DNA of 64,000 bases from Candidatus Altimarinota bacterium. Its GTDB lineage: Bacteria; Patescibacteriota; Gracilibacteria; BD1-5; UBA2023. The number at the start of each line of letters is the position of its first letter. The stretch's first letter is position 1. The stretch lies in assembly GCA_023230505.1 (NCBI GenBank), contig JALNXF010000004.1:1-64000 (forward strand). The letters are read 5' to 3'. Shown piece by piece: positions 9,749-21,308 of this stretch. Below the pieces are notes generated by a model that saw only the letters and a program-made list of their open reading frames with translations, did not search any database and was not told the origin of the DNA. Position numbers and translations under genes: made by a program.

Positions 9749-10588
9749 ATGGAAGATAATAATTTATCAGTTTTTGAATGAAAGAAAATTAGAAAAATCT
9801 ATGACGAAAAACAAGAAAAATGGTATTTTTCGGTTATAGATATAATTTGAGCCCTAACAGAACAGAATGATTATAAAAAAGCAAAATCATATTGGACTAC
9901 TCTAAAAAATCGTATAAAATATGAAGGAAGTGAACTGGTCACAAATTGTGACCAGTTGAAAATGTTAGCTTCTGATTGAAAAATGAGACTTACAGATGTA
10001 GCTGATGTAGAAGCTCTTTTAAGACTTATTCAAAGTGTGCCTAGTAAAAAAGCTGAGCCTATTAAATTATGGCTTGCTCGTGTAGGTTATGAGAGAATGC
10101 AAGAAATAACAAATCCTGAAAAATCAATAGTCAGAGCAAGAGAAAATTGGCTAAAAGCATGAAGAAGTGAAAAATGGATAACTCAGAGAATGTCATGACA
10201 AGAAACCAGAAACAAACTTACTGATTATTGGGCAGATAATTGAGTCAAAAAGTGAGATGAATTTGCAATTCTTACAAATATTATTCACTCAGAATGGACC
10301 TGATTATCTGTAAAAGAACACAAAAATCTAAAAAATCTTAAGTCCCAAAACCTAAGAGATCATATGACAGAAGCAGAGCTTATATTTACAAGTCTTGCAG
10401 AACTTTCTACCAGACAAATCGCAGAAAGCATGAAAACAAAAGGATTACAACAAAATAAGATCCCAGCCAAAAAATGATGACAAGTAGCAAAAAATGCCAG
10501 AAAAGAACTCGAAGCAAAGACCTGAAAGCACGTAGTGACTGGCGAGAATTTTTTGAAAGGTAAGAGAAATAAAGAAAAACTTAATTAA
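9749..10588 (+). CDS. DinD-like / BRO N-terminal domain protein
   Basis: A 279-aa protein of the DinD/BRO-N type. Residues ~10-110 look like a BRO-N domain (KWYFSVIDIIGALTEQNDY, MRLTDVADVEALLRLIQSV), followed by the segment shared with E. coli DinD: NLRDHMTEAELIFTSLAE and GGQVAKNARKELEAKTGK. DinD inhibits RecA-mediated strand exchange in E. coli and BRO domains occur in phage antirepressors, so a DNA-metabolism or phage-related role is possible. Not linked to the LexA-type gene of this window by any operator I can see. Has its own promoter and a terminator after it. Confidence 0.75.
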
Positions 10589-10662
10589 TTTTAAAAATCA
10601 GAAAATAAACTTTCCCTTTACTTTTAAAAAATTTCCATATAATTAAACCATCTTTTAAAAAG

Positions 10663-10692
10663 ACCGGAGGTAACTTCGGTTTATTTTTACTA
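10663..10692 (+). terminator. rho-independent terminator after the DinD-like gene
   Basis: ACCGGAG / CTTCGGT stem (7 bp, one G-U pair) around a GTAA loop at 10663-10680, followed by TTATTTTT. Only 23 bases separate it from the typA ATG, so it could alternatively act as a leader hairpin of typA. Confidence 0.65.
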
Positions 10693-10714
10693 TTTTTTTA
10701 ACTTAATTTTTTGT

Positions 10715-12508
10715 ATGTCATATAGAAATGTAGCTATAATAGCCCATGTAGATCATGGTAAAACAACTTTGGTGGACGCACTTTTAAAACAATCTGGGAC
10801 TTTTTGAGAACATGAAAATGTTGGGACTTGTGTAATGGATAGTAATGACCAAGAACGTGAGAGAGGAATTACAATTTATGCGAAAAATACAGCAGTAAAT
10901 TACAAATGAGAAAAAATCAATATCGTGGATACTCCAGGGCATGCGGATTTCGGATCTGAAGTAGAACGTGTACTGAGAATGGTGGATAGTGTAATTCTTG
11001 TAGTTGATGCCTATGAAGGACCTATGCCTCAGACAAAATTTGTATTAAAAAAATCACTAGAACTTGGTCTAAAACCAATTTTAGTAATAAATAAAATAGA
11101 TAAACCTACAGCTCGTCCAAATGAGGTTATTGATATGATTTTTGATTTATTCGTTAAGCTTGGAGCTTCAGATGAACAATTAGATTTCCCAATAGTTTAT
11201 ACTATAGCTAGAGAATGAATTGCAGTAAAAGATTTATCAGATCCAAAAAACGATATTTCTCCACTTTTTGATGTTATAATTAATAGTGTATCAAAGGCAC
11301 CAAATGACATAACTAAGCCATTTAGAATGCAAATTGCAAACCTTGGTTATGATAAATTTTTATGAAGACTTTGAATTGGAAGAGTATATGAATGAAAAGT
11401 AAAAGTATGACAAAATGTTACAATTGTTGGAAATGATTGAGTTAAAAGAGCTTGAAAAATATCAAAAGTATTTACAACTCTTGGACTTAATAAAATTTCA
11501 GTTGACGAAGCTGAGGCTGGAGATATTATTACAATAGCTTGAATTGCCGATATATTCGTATGAGAGACACTTTCTACAGAAGTAAATCCAGAAGCTATGC
11601 CAGCAATTACTATAGATGAGCCAACTCTAAGAATGGAATTTTTAGTAAATGATTCTCCATTTGCAGGTAAGGAATGAAAACTTGTTACTTCTAGAAATAT
11701 CCGCGAAAGACTTGAAAGAGAACTTGAAATGAATGTATGACTTAAAGTTGATTTTGATTCAATTGATAATGGTTTTGTGGTATCTGGAAGATGAGAACTG
11801 CATCTATGAGTGCTTATTGAGACTATGAGAAGAGAATGATATGAGCTCCAAGTTGGTTGTCCTCAAGTAATTTTTAAAGAACAAAACTGATTAAAGCTTG
11901 AACCAATGGAAAATGTTATGATTATAGTTCCAGAAGAATTTAGCTGAGTAGCAATAGAAAAACTAGGAAAAAGAAAATGAATTATGAAAGACTTAAAAAT
12001 CGAAAATGGAATTGCAACTATGGAATTTGAAGTTCCAACAAGATGACTTTTAGGGTTTAGATCTTCATTTACAATTGATACAAAATGAGAATGAATAATG
12101 TATAGCTCATTTTCACATTATGATGAATATAAATGACCAATTGAAAAACGCGATATTGGTTCTATGATTTCTGGATTTCCTGGTAAAGCAATGGCATATT
12201 CTTTGTGGAAGCTTGAAGAAAGATGACCAATTTTGATTGAACCTACAACTGAAATTTACGAATGAATGATTATTGGAGAACATCTAAAATGATGAGATCT
12301 AGTAGTAAATCCTACAAAAAATAAACAACTAACTAATATCCGTGCATCCTGAACTGACGAGGCAATTAAACTGACTCCAATCCGCAGAATGACACTTGAA
12401 GACGCGCTAGATTATATTAAAGAAGATGAATATGTAGAAGTTACACCACTAAATATTAGACTCAGAAAAAAGTGGTTAAGTGAAAATGATAGAAAGAAAA
12501 ATAAATAA
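10715..12508 (+). CDS. typA: Translational GTPase TypA/BipA
   Basis: Ribosome-associated GTPase TypA/BipA (597 aa) acting in large-subunit assembly and stress. G1 is [10 protein letters not shown] (residues ~9-18), switch I ends in RERGITI, G3 is DTPGHADF, G4 NKID. EF-G-like domains follow: domain [23 protein letters not shown], domain V VPTRGLLGFRS, and the TypA-specific C-terminus with [19 protein letters not shown]. Many conserved glycines are TGA, for example in GRGELHLG and RGLLGF. Full family length. Confidence 0.97.
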
Positions 12509-12520
12509 TAAACGAAATTT

Positions 12521-14314
12521 ATGTCTCTAAATATAAAAAAAGAAGACATTTCAAAATTCAAAATTTTCTTGAAATTCTTTTCAAGAATACCTTTAATTCA
12601 AAAAAAGTGGTTTTTAATAGCTCCTCTACTTTTTTTGTATGTATTTTTGACTATAATTCAGCCATATTTCTACAAAATATTTATAGACACAATACAATTT
12701 TACGCACAAAATAATAATTTATCAAATAGTGTAATTTTCTCAGATTTATGAATAAAATCAACTATATTTTTAGCCGCAGCAATACTGCTTATTTTAGTGA
12801 GATTTTTATATAGATTAATAGTTGTGAAAATTTTATATAAATATTGGCAAGAATATCTATTGTTTGCTGCAAAAAATTTTATTTTATTACCGATAAATTT
12901 TCATATAAATAAAAACATTTGAGAAAGAACAAAAATTTATGATAAGTGAACATTTTGACTCTTTTGGTGAGTTTTTTTATCTGTAATTGATATTATACCA
13001 ACTCTTTTTATAACTTTTGCCTTTTTAATTTTCTGATTTTATATAAATTTTAAAATGTCTATTGTTTCATTTTTTCTTTTCCCAGTTTGATTATTATGAA
13101 TTATGTATTTTTGAAAATTAGTTTTTGCTAAACAAAGAGTTATTGATGATATTTGGGATAAAGTTTATTCCAGATTTAGTGATTCTTTAATTAATATAAA
13201 TTTAATAAAAATCTTTGTAAAAGAAAAAAGTGAATTAGAAATACTTAAATTAAGAATAAATGAATCAGTGGTGGCACAATTAAAATATGAAAAATATTGG
13301 GCAGCATTAATGGTTTCTCTAAATAGTTTTTGAATTTTAGGTCAAATATTTTGAATGATTTTTTGAACTTTTTTGGTAATAAAAAAAGAATTAAGTATTT
13401 CTGAATTAGTTATGTTTATAGCTATAATTTCGCAAGTTTATGGTTATATCGCGACTCTTTTTTGGCATATCTTGGATTGAATAATTAAAAATATAATGTA
13501 TTTCTGAAAATTAGAAGAATTAATAGATACTGAAAAAGAAATAGACAATTGAACTATAGAAAATATAGAATTTAATAAATCCTTAGTTTTTAAAAATGTT
13601 TCTTTTAGTTATCCAAATGTATGAAAGGAAGTTTTAAAAAATATAAATCTTGAAATAAAAAAATGACAAAAAATCGCGTTAGTATGACAGACTTGATCAG
13701 GAAAAAGTACAATTGCAAATTTAATTACTAGATTTTATAATATAGAAAAGTGAGAAATTTTATTGGATGATACAAATATATACGACATAAAACTAAGTAA
13801 ATATAGACAAAAATTCTGACAAGTTTTTCAGGATACGACCTTATTTAATGATACTATTTTAAATAATTTAAAATATATAAATGAATGAGCAAATTTTGAT
13901 GATATTAAAAAAGCCTGTCGCGAAGCCGAAATTCTTGATTTTATAGAGTTGCTAGAGAATTGATTTGATACAATTGTCTGAGAGAGGTGATTGAGACTTT
14001 CTGGATGAGAAAAACAGAGATTATCTATAGCTAGAGTATTTTTAGTTAATCCTGAAATATTAATTTTAGATGAGGCGACTTCAGCACTAGATGCGAAAAT
14101 TGAAAATCTTATCCAAAAGGCATTAAAAAAATTAACAAAATGAAAAACTTCTATAATTATAGCTCATAGGTTGTCTACAATAAAAGAAGCTGATAATATC
14201 TTCGTAATAAATTTTTGAGAAATAGTATGAAATTGAACTTTTGAATATTTATACGAAAATAACGCATATTTCAAAGAAATTGTAGATTTACAAAAAAATT
14301 GATTTATAGAATAA
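12521..14314 (+). CDS. ABC exporter, fused permease and ATPase (MsbA/MDR type)
   Basis: A 597-aa half transporter. Residues ~1-340 hold about six hydrophobic helices of a type I exporter membrane domain. The ATPase domain (~355-590) has Walker A VGQTGSGKST, Q-loop [10 protein letters not shown], signature LSGGEKQRLS, Walker [13 protein letters not shown] and H-loop AHRLST. It probably works as a homodimer exporting lipid or drug-like substrates; the substrate cannot be told. It begins 12 bases after typA and ends in a terminator. Confidence 0.93.
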
Positions 14315-14343
14315 TTTGAATAATTTAAAATATTTTATAAGAT

Positions 14344-14375
14344 AAAAGAAAATACAATTTTGTATTTTCTTTTTT
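14344..14375 (+). terminator. rho-independent terminator after the ABC exporter
   Basis: Long AT-rich stem AAAAGAAAATACAA / TTGTATTTTCTTTT followed by TT. It is nearly palindromic. It ends 19 bases before the next ATG. Confidence 0.75.
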
Positions 14376-14394
14376 AAATTGAAAACTAATTTTT

Positions 14395-14424
14395 ATGCGC
14401 AGTGAAACAAGTGCCCTTGGGGCA
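14395..14424 (+). repeat. SETSALG start-codon repeat, copy 1
   Basis: ATGCGCAGTGAAACAAGTGC followed by CCTTGGGGC, directly at the start of the lipoprotein gene. It contains a perfect 5-bp hairpin TGCCC-TTG-GGGCA. Other copies lie at 25528, 26568 (twice), 39740 (twice) and 45679 (minus). Confidence 0.85.
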
Positions 14425-15834
14425 AAAAAATTATTAATTATAACATTTTCTATTTTCTTGTTAATTTCTTGCGGAAAAACTGATGTAGTACAAAATAATA
14501 CTGAGACAAAAAATAACGAAGAGCCAGTTTCTATGACAAAAGAAGAGAAGGTTACACAACTCAAAAATAGATTAAATTTTAGATCTTTTATTACAAAGTG
14601 AGATTTTTATTCTATAAAAAATATGAAAGAAGTGGCGCTTAAATACTATTTGAGTGTTTATTTAAAACTAAAAGATGATATTTTATTGGAGAGAAAAATA
14701 GCTGATACTTATTTTGATTTAAAAAATTTCCCAAAGGCCTATGAGTATTATAAAAAAATACCAAAAATGGAAATTGATGAAAAATCAAAACAAAAAATGG
14801 CTTTAGCACTTACTTATTCAGAGAGTGAAATAGATAAAAAAAATGAATTATCTCAAATGCAATTATCAGCTTGAGATAGGGATTATTATAATATAGTTCT
14901 TGATTGTAACAGTTGAATTAAAGTATGTATCGGTGCCATAAAAGCTTATACTTGAACTTATGAAAAAACTACAAAACTTCAAACCTTACTTTATAATTTT
15001 GAAAAAACCTGAAATACAGACTCAAATTATAAATATGCACTTTTAGAATGACTTTTTATTGAAAATAAAGACTATCTTATTTGAGGTAAAATTTGAGAAG
15101 AAGTCTTGGCTAAAAGACCAGATTATAGATCTATTCTAAAATTAACTTGATACACATATTATGAGCTCGGTGATTATAAAAAAGCAAATAATTATTTACA
15201 AAAATATTATAATTTTGATCCAAAAGATGTAAAAACTACATATTTACTTTGAGTTATAAATTTTTATTTGGAAAACTATATTTCCTCAAATTTGTATTTT
15301 AATGCTGCAATTCTAAATTGATATACTCCAAAAATAGAACTAGAAAGAAGACTAGCTTATAATTATTATATTATTGGAGATAAGAAAAATATGTTTAAGG
15401 TTTACAGATATTTGCTTGATGAAAAATGAGTAGAGGAGGATGATTATAGTGTGGCTATTTTTACAGCAATAGAAGATAAGGAATCATCAAAATCTATGCT
15501 TTGGGCAAATAAATGAATTACAAAATTTCCTAATTCTTCTAATATGTATGCTTTTAGATGATGGATTTATAGGCTTAGGAATGAAACTGAAAATGCGCTA
15601 AAAGACCTAGAAAAATCACTTACTCTAAATCAACAAAATCCCGTTACACTTTATAATAAATGAATGATTTTCGAAGAAAGGCAGAATTATTTATTGGCAA
15701 AAAAATATTTTATGGATACAATAGAAAACGATAAAAACTGAACCTTTTGAAATCAAGCAGAAATTGAGCTAAAAAATATTGAAAATAAGGAAAAATTAAT
15801 GCAAAGCTGAAGCACTTTAGATGCTAATTGATAA
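14395..15834 (+). CDS. TPR-repeat lipoprotein with SETSALG start-repeat
   Basis: A 479-aa predicted lipoprotein. The first nine codons (MRSETSALG) are the start-codon repeat; then AKKLLIITFSIFLLISCG is a lysine-started signal peptide with lipobox LISC (Cys ~26). The rest is helical with TPR-like units (AYEYYKKIP, YYELGDYKKANNYLQKYYNF, YNKGMIFEERQNYLLAKKYF). TPR lipoproteins often organise outer-surface complexes; the role here is unknown. The natural start may once have been nearer the KKLL segment. The two last codons are TGA (Gly) then TAA. Confidence 0.8.
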
Positions 15835-15861
15835 TTGAAATAATAAATAATTTGCATTAAT

Positions 15862-15883
15862 ACATATTTTATATAATATATGT
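15862..15883. promoter_or_regulatory. possible operator/promoter of the RHH-MazF pair
   Basis: An AT-only inverted repeat ACATAT ... ATATGT overlaps a TATAAT hexamer (15872-15877) 25 bases upstream of the antitoxin ATG. RHH antitoxins normally bind such palindromes to repress their own operon; sequence support is modest because the whole leader is AT-rich. Confidence 0.4.
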
Positions 15884-15907
15884 AATATATTTTGTAATAT
15901 AAAAATT

Positions 15908-16144
15908 ATGGCAACTATAACAATCTCTACAAGATTATCAGAGGAATCAATTAAATTACTTGATAAACTTGCTAGAAAAAACCAAAAAACAAAATCAAAA
16001 ATAATAGAGGATTCTCTTAAAATATATTATGAAAATGAAATGAAAAAAAATATTATTTCATCATATTCTAATATTTGAAAAGATGATGAAAGTATAGAAT
16101 TAACAGAAACTTGAGTTAATGATTTTTTACTTTCTTATAATTAA
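15908..16144 (+). CDS. Ribbon-helix-helix antitoxin
   Basis: A 78-aa protein. The N-terminal ~45 residues (ATITISTRLSEESIKLLDKL then KNQKTKSKIIEDSLKIYYEN) fit a ribbon-helix-helix DNA-binding fold of the MetJ/CopG type; the C-terminal ~30 residues would bind the toxin. It ends three bases before the start of a MazF-like gene, the usual antitoxin-first order. Confidence 0.8.
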
Positions 16145-16147
16145 CAT

Positions 16148-16483
16148 ATGTATTCTCAATGAGATATTTATTTAGCAAATCTTAATCCGACTTTATGACA
16201 AGAACAATCTTGAATATGACCAGTTTTAATTGTTTCTGGAAATTCTTTTAATCAGAATAATAATATATTTATTGTTTGTCCAATTACATCAAAATTAAAA
16301 AAATATTATTGAGATTTAATTGTTAAACCAAATAAAACAAATTGACTATCTGAAATTTCTGAAATTTTAGGATTTCAAATAAGAACTTTATCTAAGGAAA
16401 GATTAATAAAAAAAATTTGAAATATAGAAAAATTTGAAGTAGATAATGTTTTAAATTGAATTAATATACTTTTAACACTTTAA
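16148..16483 (+). CDS. MazF/PemK-family mRNA interferase toxin
   Basis: A 111-aa MazF/PemK-like toxin. The family start is clear: QGDIYLANLNPTLGQEQSG with GPVLIVSGNSFNQ, followed by VCPITSK (the conserved PIT segment) and QIRTLSKERLIKKIG. MazF toxins cleave mRNA at short motifs. Arg/Thr residues of the active site are in the GIGPVLIVS and PITSK blocks. Paired with the preceding RHH antitoxin. Confidence 0.88.
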
Positions 16484-16486
16484 TTT

Positions 16487-17062
16487 ATGTCAGAAAAAAA
16501 GGATTATAGAGTTGAGAAAAAACCAGAAGTAAAAAATATTGAAGCTGGAATTTTGAAGGAAAAAGAAAAAAAAGATCTTGAGGATAAAATAGTTGATACT
16601 TTAAAAAAATTAAATTCAGGTCTTACAAAAAAAGAAATAATGTCACTTTTTAATAAAATTGAAGCCTCAAAATGACTTGATTGATTAAAAAAAGAACTTC
16701 AAAAGGAAATAAAAATTTGATGAAAAGAAATTCCAGAGGAAATCCTTAGGTCTATCCTAGATTTAATTAAAGAATCAAAGGAAATTACTCTTAAGTGAAT
16801 TGAAGAGTTGAAAATTGAGCTTGGAAAAGTGTTGAATGAATCAAAAGAATACGAAATAGATACTGAAGTTTATCTTAGCTCAAAATTTAAATTCATCAAA
16901 AAACTTGAGGAAAGTGAACTTTGAAAAAACATAATTCTTGATATTGCTGGAGTTACAGTTTGAGCTCTGGATTCAGCACAGGCCATATTTAAACTTCTTT
17001 TGTGATTGATAAAGGATTTACTTTTATTACCAAGAGATGTAGCGAGAAAAATTAAAAAATAA
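16487..17062 (+). CDS. Hypothetical helical protein
   Basis: A 191-aa protein that I do not recognise. It is lysine/glutamate-rich and mainly helical (residues 1-125) and has a hydrophobic stretch near the C-terminus (NIILDIAGVTVGALDSAQAI then FKLLLGLIKDLLLLP) that could be a membrane hairpin or amphipathic helix. It begins three bases after the MazF stop, so it may be co-transcribed with the toxin-antitoxin pair, but nothing shows a functional link. Confidence 0.6.
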
Positions 17063-17084
17063 ATTAATTTCTAATTTAATAAAA

Positions 17085-18266
17085 ATGAGTGATAACACAA
17101 TTATTTGTCCAAAATGTGCGACAGTTATAAATCTTGATGAAATGCAAGCAAAGAAATACAAGGAGCAACTTGAATTAAATGAACAAAAACTAAAAGCAGA
17201 TTTTGCAAAACGTGAGGAAGAAATTAAAAAAGAAATGTGGACAAAAGCCCTAAAAGCAGCTGAAGAAAAGAAAGAGCTTGAGACAAAAGATCTTACAATT
17301 CAATTGGAAGAATTTAAGAAAAAACAAGAAGAATCTATAAAAAATGAACTAGAGCTTCGTAAAAAAACTAGAGAATTAGAGGAAAAGGCAAAAAATCAAG
17401 AACTTGAAAACATTAAAAAATTAGATGAAGAAAGAAAGAAATTAGAAACAAAAATGTTAGAAGAATCTAAGAAAAAGGAAGAAGAAATTCTTAAAAAAAT
17501 TCAAGAAGATTTTTCAAAACAATTAGCAGAAAAGGATAAACAAGCCGAAATTCTAAGAAAATCCTTAGAAGAAGCAAGGCAAAAATCAATTCAATGATCT
17601 CAACAAATTCAAGGTGAAATTCAAGAAAATGAATTAAAGGAAATTTTAACTAGAAATTTTCCACTTGATATTATTGAAGATGTACCAACTTGAATAAAAT
17701 GAGCTGATTTAATTCAAACAGTTAGAAATGAAAGATGACAAAATATCTGAGTGATTTTGTGGGAATCAAAGAATACAAAAACCTGGTCAGCCGATTGGAT
17801 AAAAAAACTAAAAGATGACAGAATTTTAGCAAAAGCAGATGTTTGTATTTTAATTTCAAATACGCTTCCAGATAATATTAAACATTTTGGATTAATAGGG
17901 GATGTTTGGGTGTCAGAATTTGCTTATTTTCTAGCACTTACTGTCGCGGTTAGAGATAAATTACTATCACTTCATCAAGTCTCAAAATCACTCGTTTGAA
18001 AAGAGGAAAAAATGGAGCAACTTTATTCTTACCTTTCAAGTTCAGAATTCAAATCAAAAATAGAAAATATAATTGATGCATTTAAATCAATGAAAGAAGA
18101 TTTGGATAGCGAAAAAAGATCTATGGCACGCATTTGGGGAAAAAGAGAAAAAGAACTTGAGCGTATTATCAATAATACAAGCTTCCTCTATGGTGATATG
18201 CAAGGCATTATGTGAGCAAGTCTTGGAAAAATAAATTATCTAGAACTTGATAGTGGAGAAAAATAA
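17085..18266 (+). CDS. DUF2130 coiled-coil protein
   Basis: A 393-aa protein of the DUF2130 family. It starts with a CPKC motif (residues 8-11, probable half zinc ribbon), has a long charged coiled coil (~25-180), and then the conserved DUF2130 nuclease-like region: DVPTGIKGADLIQTVRN, ILWESKNTKTWSADWIKKLK with the E-S-K core of a PD-(D/E)xK-like fold, and the C-terminal QGIMGASLGKINYLEL. DUF2130 proteins are thought to be DNA-associated; function is not established. A typical promoter for the next gene starts at its stop codon. Confidence 0.85.
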
Positions 18267-18268
18267 AT

Positions 18269-18296
18269 TTGACAAATAAAAATTATATACCATAAT
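18269..18296 (+). promoter_or_regulatory. promoter of the 82-aa gene
   Basis: Consensus TTGACA at 18269-18274, 16 bases, then CATAAT at 18291-18296, 42 bases before the ATG. One of the best sigma-70 type promoters in the window. Confidence 0.65.
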
Positions 18297-18337
18297 CTGC
18301 GGGCAAAGGAAAATTTTTAATTTTTAACTAAATAAAT

Positions 18338-18586
18338 ATGGCAATACAAGCAATGTGAGTAAATTCTATGAATCAAACTCTAACTCAAACTTGAGGTGGT
18401 ACTCAAACAGAAGCACCAAAAAAAACTGAAACACCAACAGAATGAGTAAAGCAAGTTGATTGAATTACGGGAGTTAAGACTATGACTAAAAAAGCGGTTG
18501 CTGCTATCTGAAATTCTGAAGATGCTTCAAGAACTGAGAGAAATAAAGCTGAAAAAAAATGAGAAAATGTTTCAGTTATGGCATAA
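18338..18586 (+). CDS. Hypothetical small protein (82 aa)
   Basis: A soluble 82-aa protein rich in Thr, Gln, Gly and Lys (GVNSMNQTLTQTGGGTQTEA), predicted to be largely disordered. No family recognised. It has its own strong promoter and a strong terminator, so it is a monocistronic and possibly abundant product. Several glycines are TGA. Confidence 0.6.
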
Positions 18587-18599
18587 TCTTGATTTTATA

Positions 18600-18640
18600 A
18601 AAAAGAGTTTTTCTGAAAATTTTCAGAAAAACTCTTTTTT
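18600..18640 (+). terminator. rho-independent terminator, perfect palindrome
   Basis: A perfect inverted repeat with 20-base arms (18600-18619 and 18620-18639) with core TTTTCTGAAAATTTTCAGAAAA, shown here by its arms CTGAAAA/TTTTCAG, ending in T6. It lies 13 bases after the small gene. Confidence 0.85.
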
Positions 18641-18673
18641 AGTTAGAGATTTTTTTAAAATAATTTTCATTTT

Positions 18674-18703
18674 TTGGGATTTTTGATATATTAGATTTAT
18701 AAT
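18674..18703 (+). promoter_or_regulatory. probable promoter of the DedA gene
   Basis: TTGGGA (18674-18679), 18-base spacer, TATAAT (18698-18703), 10 bases before the ATG at 18714. The very short leader suggests a near-leaderless transcript. Confidence 0.5.
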
Positions 18704-18713
18704 CAAAAAATTT

Positions 18714-19487
18714 ATGAAAAAACACAGTAAAATTGTCGAATTTTTATTGCAAATATTGAATTTTATATTTGCAGGAATTACTATAGCTCTTGTTATAATC
18801 TGACTTTTTAGACCAGATCTTGTTGAATTATTTATAACATGGGTTTGAACCAAGATTTTATTGCTTTGAAATTTAAACTATATTATAGCTTTTGGTAGTA
18901 GTATTATTGAATCGTTCCCAGTTTTGGGAGTCGTAATTCCAGGTCAACAAATTATGTTGATGGTTTGATGATTTTTCTGAAAAAATAATTTAGTATTTGT
19001 TATAATAGTTGCCATAGCTTGAGCTTTAATTTGAAACTATATTTGATATTTTCTTTGAGTGAGATACTGAGAAGTTTTCTTAAAAAAATACTGAGATTGG
19101 TTTTGATTATGAAGAACAGAGCTTAGAATCTTAAAAAAACAAATAGAAAAAAATGGAGCTTACTTTATAATTTTTTGAAAATTTCATAATTTCACTCGTG
19201 CGTTTGTTCCATTTATAGCCTGATCTATGTGAATGAAAAAACATCATTTCTGGCTTTTCAATATTATCGGATCAATACTTTGGGCTTTTAGTATAATACT
19301 GCTTTGAGTAGTTTTTGTAAGTTTTTATGCTCATATACTCAAATATCTGCCTTATGTTTTAATTTGAATTTTAGTATTAACAGCTCTTTATATTTATTTC
19401 TTCAAAAGAGAGAGTTTTATACAATATTTAAAAGATAAAAATGAAGAAATAGAAGAGAAAATTAATGAAAAAAAGAAAATAATTTAA
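18714..19487 (+). CDS. DedA-family membrane protein
   Basis: A 257-aa DedA/SNARE-associated (VTT-domain) protein, a family with undecaprenyl-phosphate and phospholipid flippase members. Features: ESFPVLGVVIPGQQIMLMVG near residues 65-85 (the conserved E..P..PGe region), AGALIGNYIGYFLGVRYGE, then KYGDWFGLGRTELRIL and FGKFHNFTRAFVPFIAGSMG (the conserved F.R..P..AG motif). About five or six membrane segments. Next to a WecA/MraY-type transferase, which would use the same lipid carrier. Confidence 0.9.
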
Positions 19488-19500
19488 TAACCTTTTTTAT

Positions 19501-20619
19501 ATGAATTTTTTTGATACATGAGTTTTTATAAAATTTTTATTTTTAATTTGAGCTTCTGTTTTTAGTTCTGCTATTTTAACAGTATTTTTTATTTTTCTAT
19601 TTAGAAAACTTAATTTCCTAGATCATCCTGAGAGATATCCTCATGAATGAAAAAGAGCTCCCATTCCTTATGGAATGTGAATAGCATTATTTACGAATTT
19701 TTTATTGCTTTCATCTCTTTTTCTAGATTTATCATTAAAAAAATTAGTTATTATTTTAATTCTTGGATTTATAATTTTATTTATTAGCTTTATTGATGAT
19801 CTAGACACTATTTCAGTTACAAAAATAAAAATTCCGCCAATTTTAAGGCTTATACTTCAAATTTGAGTTTGAGCATTTATTTGAATTACAAGTATAAAAA
19901 TTTGATATATAAGCAATATTTTTTGATGAGTAATACATTTAGACAATTATTTTTTACAACTCGGACTTTATAAAATATATATAATTCCTTTGTTTTTTAC
20001 AATTGCGTGGTATGTTGTTGTTTTTAATTCGCTTAATTGGAGTGATGCCTTGCCAGGCCTTACTTCTTGATTATCATTTATTTCGATGATAATTATGGCT
20101 ATTTTAACAGTTAAATTATATATTACTGATACCTCTTTTTTATCAAAAGAAAATTCTGAATTTGTACTTCTTAATTTAGCCATTTTCTTACCATCAGTCT
20201 TTTTATTTTGGATTTTTGATTTAAAAAGAATGTTTTTAATAGGTGATTCCGGAACTATGTTTTTAGCCTTTATTATTGCTACTCTAGCTATAATTTCTGG
20301 TTGAAAAATAGCCACAGTTGCAACAGTTTTGGGAGTCTATGTAATAGATGCATTTTATGTTATTTTTGCTCGCCTTTATAACAAAAAAAATCCACTTAAA
20401 TGAGATATGACACATCATCTTCATTTTAGACTTAGAAAGTTATGATTTAGTGATGAATTTATTAGAAATCTAGTTTATTCTCTTTCTTTTCTTTTCTGAA
20501 TTTGAGCAATTTTTCTTGATAAAGCTTGAAAATTAATTTTATTTTCTATACTAGTTGTAATTGTTATTTTTATTACAAAAATACTCAATGCTAAAACTAT
20601 TCTTAAAAATGAGAAATAA
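19501..20619 (+). CDS. WecA/MraY-like glycosyl-1-phosphate transferase (GT4 membrane type)
   Basis: A 372-aa polytopic membrane enzyme of the MraY/WecA/TagO family, which moves a sugar-1-phosphate to undecaprenyl phosphate. The usual motifs are there: PERYPHEGKRAPIPYGMGIA (K-R-x-P-x-x-G), the metal-binding IDDLD, GDSGTMFLAF, and the C-terminal histidines THHLHFRL. The normally invariant DGxDGL is changed to SDALPGL (in FNSLNWSDALPGLTSG): the first Asp stays and the second is Pro. About ten membrane helices. Starts 13 bases after the DedA gene and overlaps the next gene by 11 bases. Confidence 0.88.
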
Positions 20620-21307
20620 TAATTGATTTACATTAATTGAGCTTTTAATTGTTGTTACAATTATTGCTATTATGTGAACATTTTCTTTTCTTTCTTTTGG
20701 GAATTTTTTTGATAAATATGAATATGGCTCTTATCAGAAAAGAATTGATAATTATCTGGATATTGAGGATTTTAATATCAAAAATAACGTAAATAGTAGC
20801 TATGAAATAACTTTTTTATCTGGAAGTCCTGGATATACTGTTAGTAAGAATTTTTTTAAGCCAACAAATTTTGTTAAATTAGATAATTTTGATTTTGCCT
20901 CTTTGTCATGAACTTTTACAACAAGTGCTATTTGAGATATATATTATAATAATGATTATTGAAATTGACGTATTATTACTGCCTATTTTTCTGGGTCAAG
21001 TAATATAATTTCACTTAAGGAAGATTATAATTGAAGCAGTAAAATTAATATATTATTTACACTTAATTGAGTTAATTTAAATAATTATGACATAGTTTTT
21101 TTTGAATCAGATATTTTAAGAGGCGACACAATTACATCAATTTCTTCGCTTTCTGGGGCTAACTTGTATGACAAAGTAACTTACAGTAATATTTTATGAA
21201 AAAAAGAAATAAAATGATTTTGGGGAGCTAATTCTTGAAGTATAAATGAGGTTTATATAAATCTTGAAAAATGATCTAAGGAAATTCCAATAAAATTAAC
21301 CAAGTAA
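20609..21307 (+). CDS. Type IV pilin-like protein
   Basis: A 232-aa protein with a class III signal/prepilin N-terminus: MRNNNGFTLIELLIVVTIIA, the prepilin peptidase site being after NNG (Gly encoded by TGA) before F(+1) with E at +5. The rest is a beta-rich, Ser/Asn/Tyr-rich ectodomain without cysteines that I do not recognise. It could be a minor pilin or a surface pseudopilin. It overlaps the preceding transferase gene by 11 bases and is followed by fmt after one base. Confidence 0.85.
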
Positions 21308-21308
21308 T

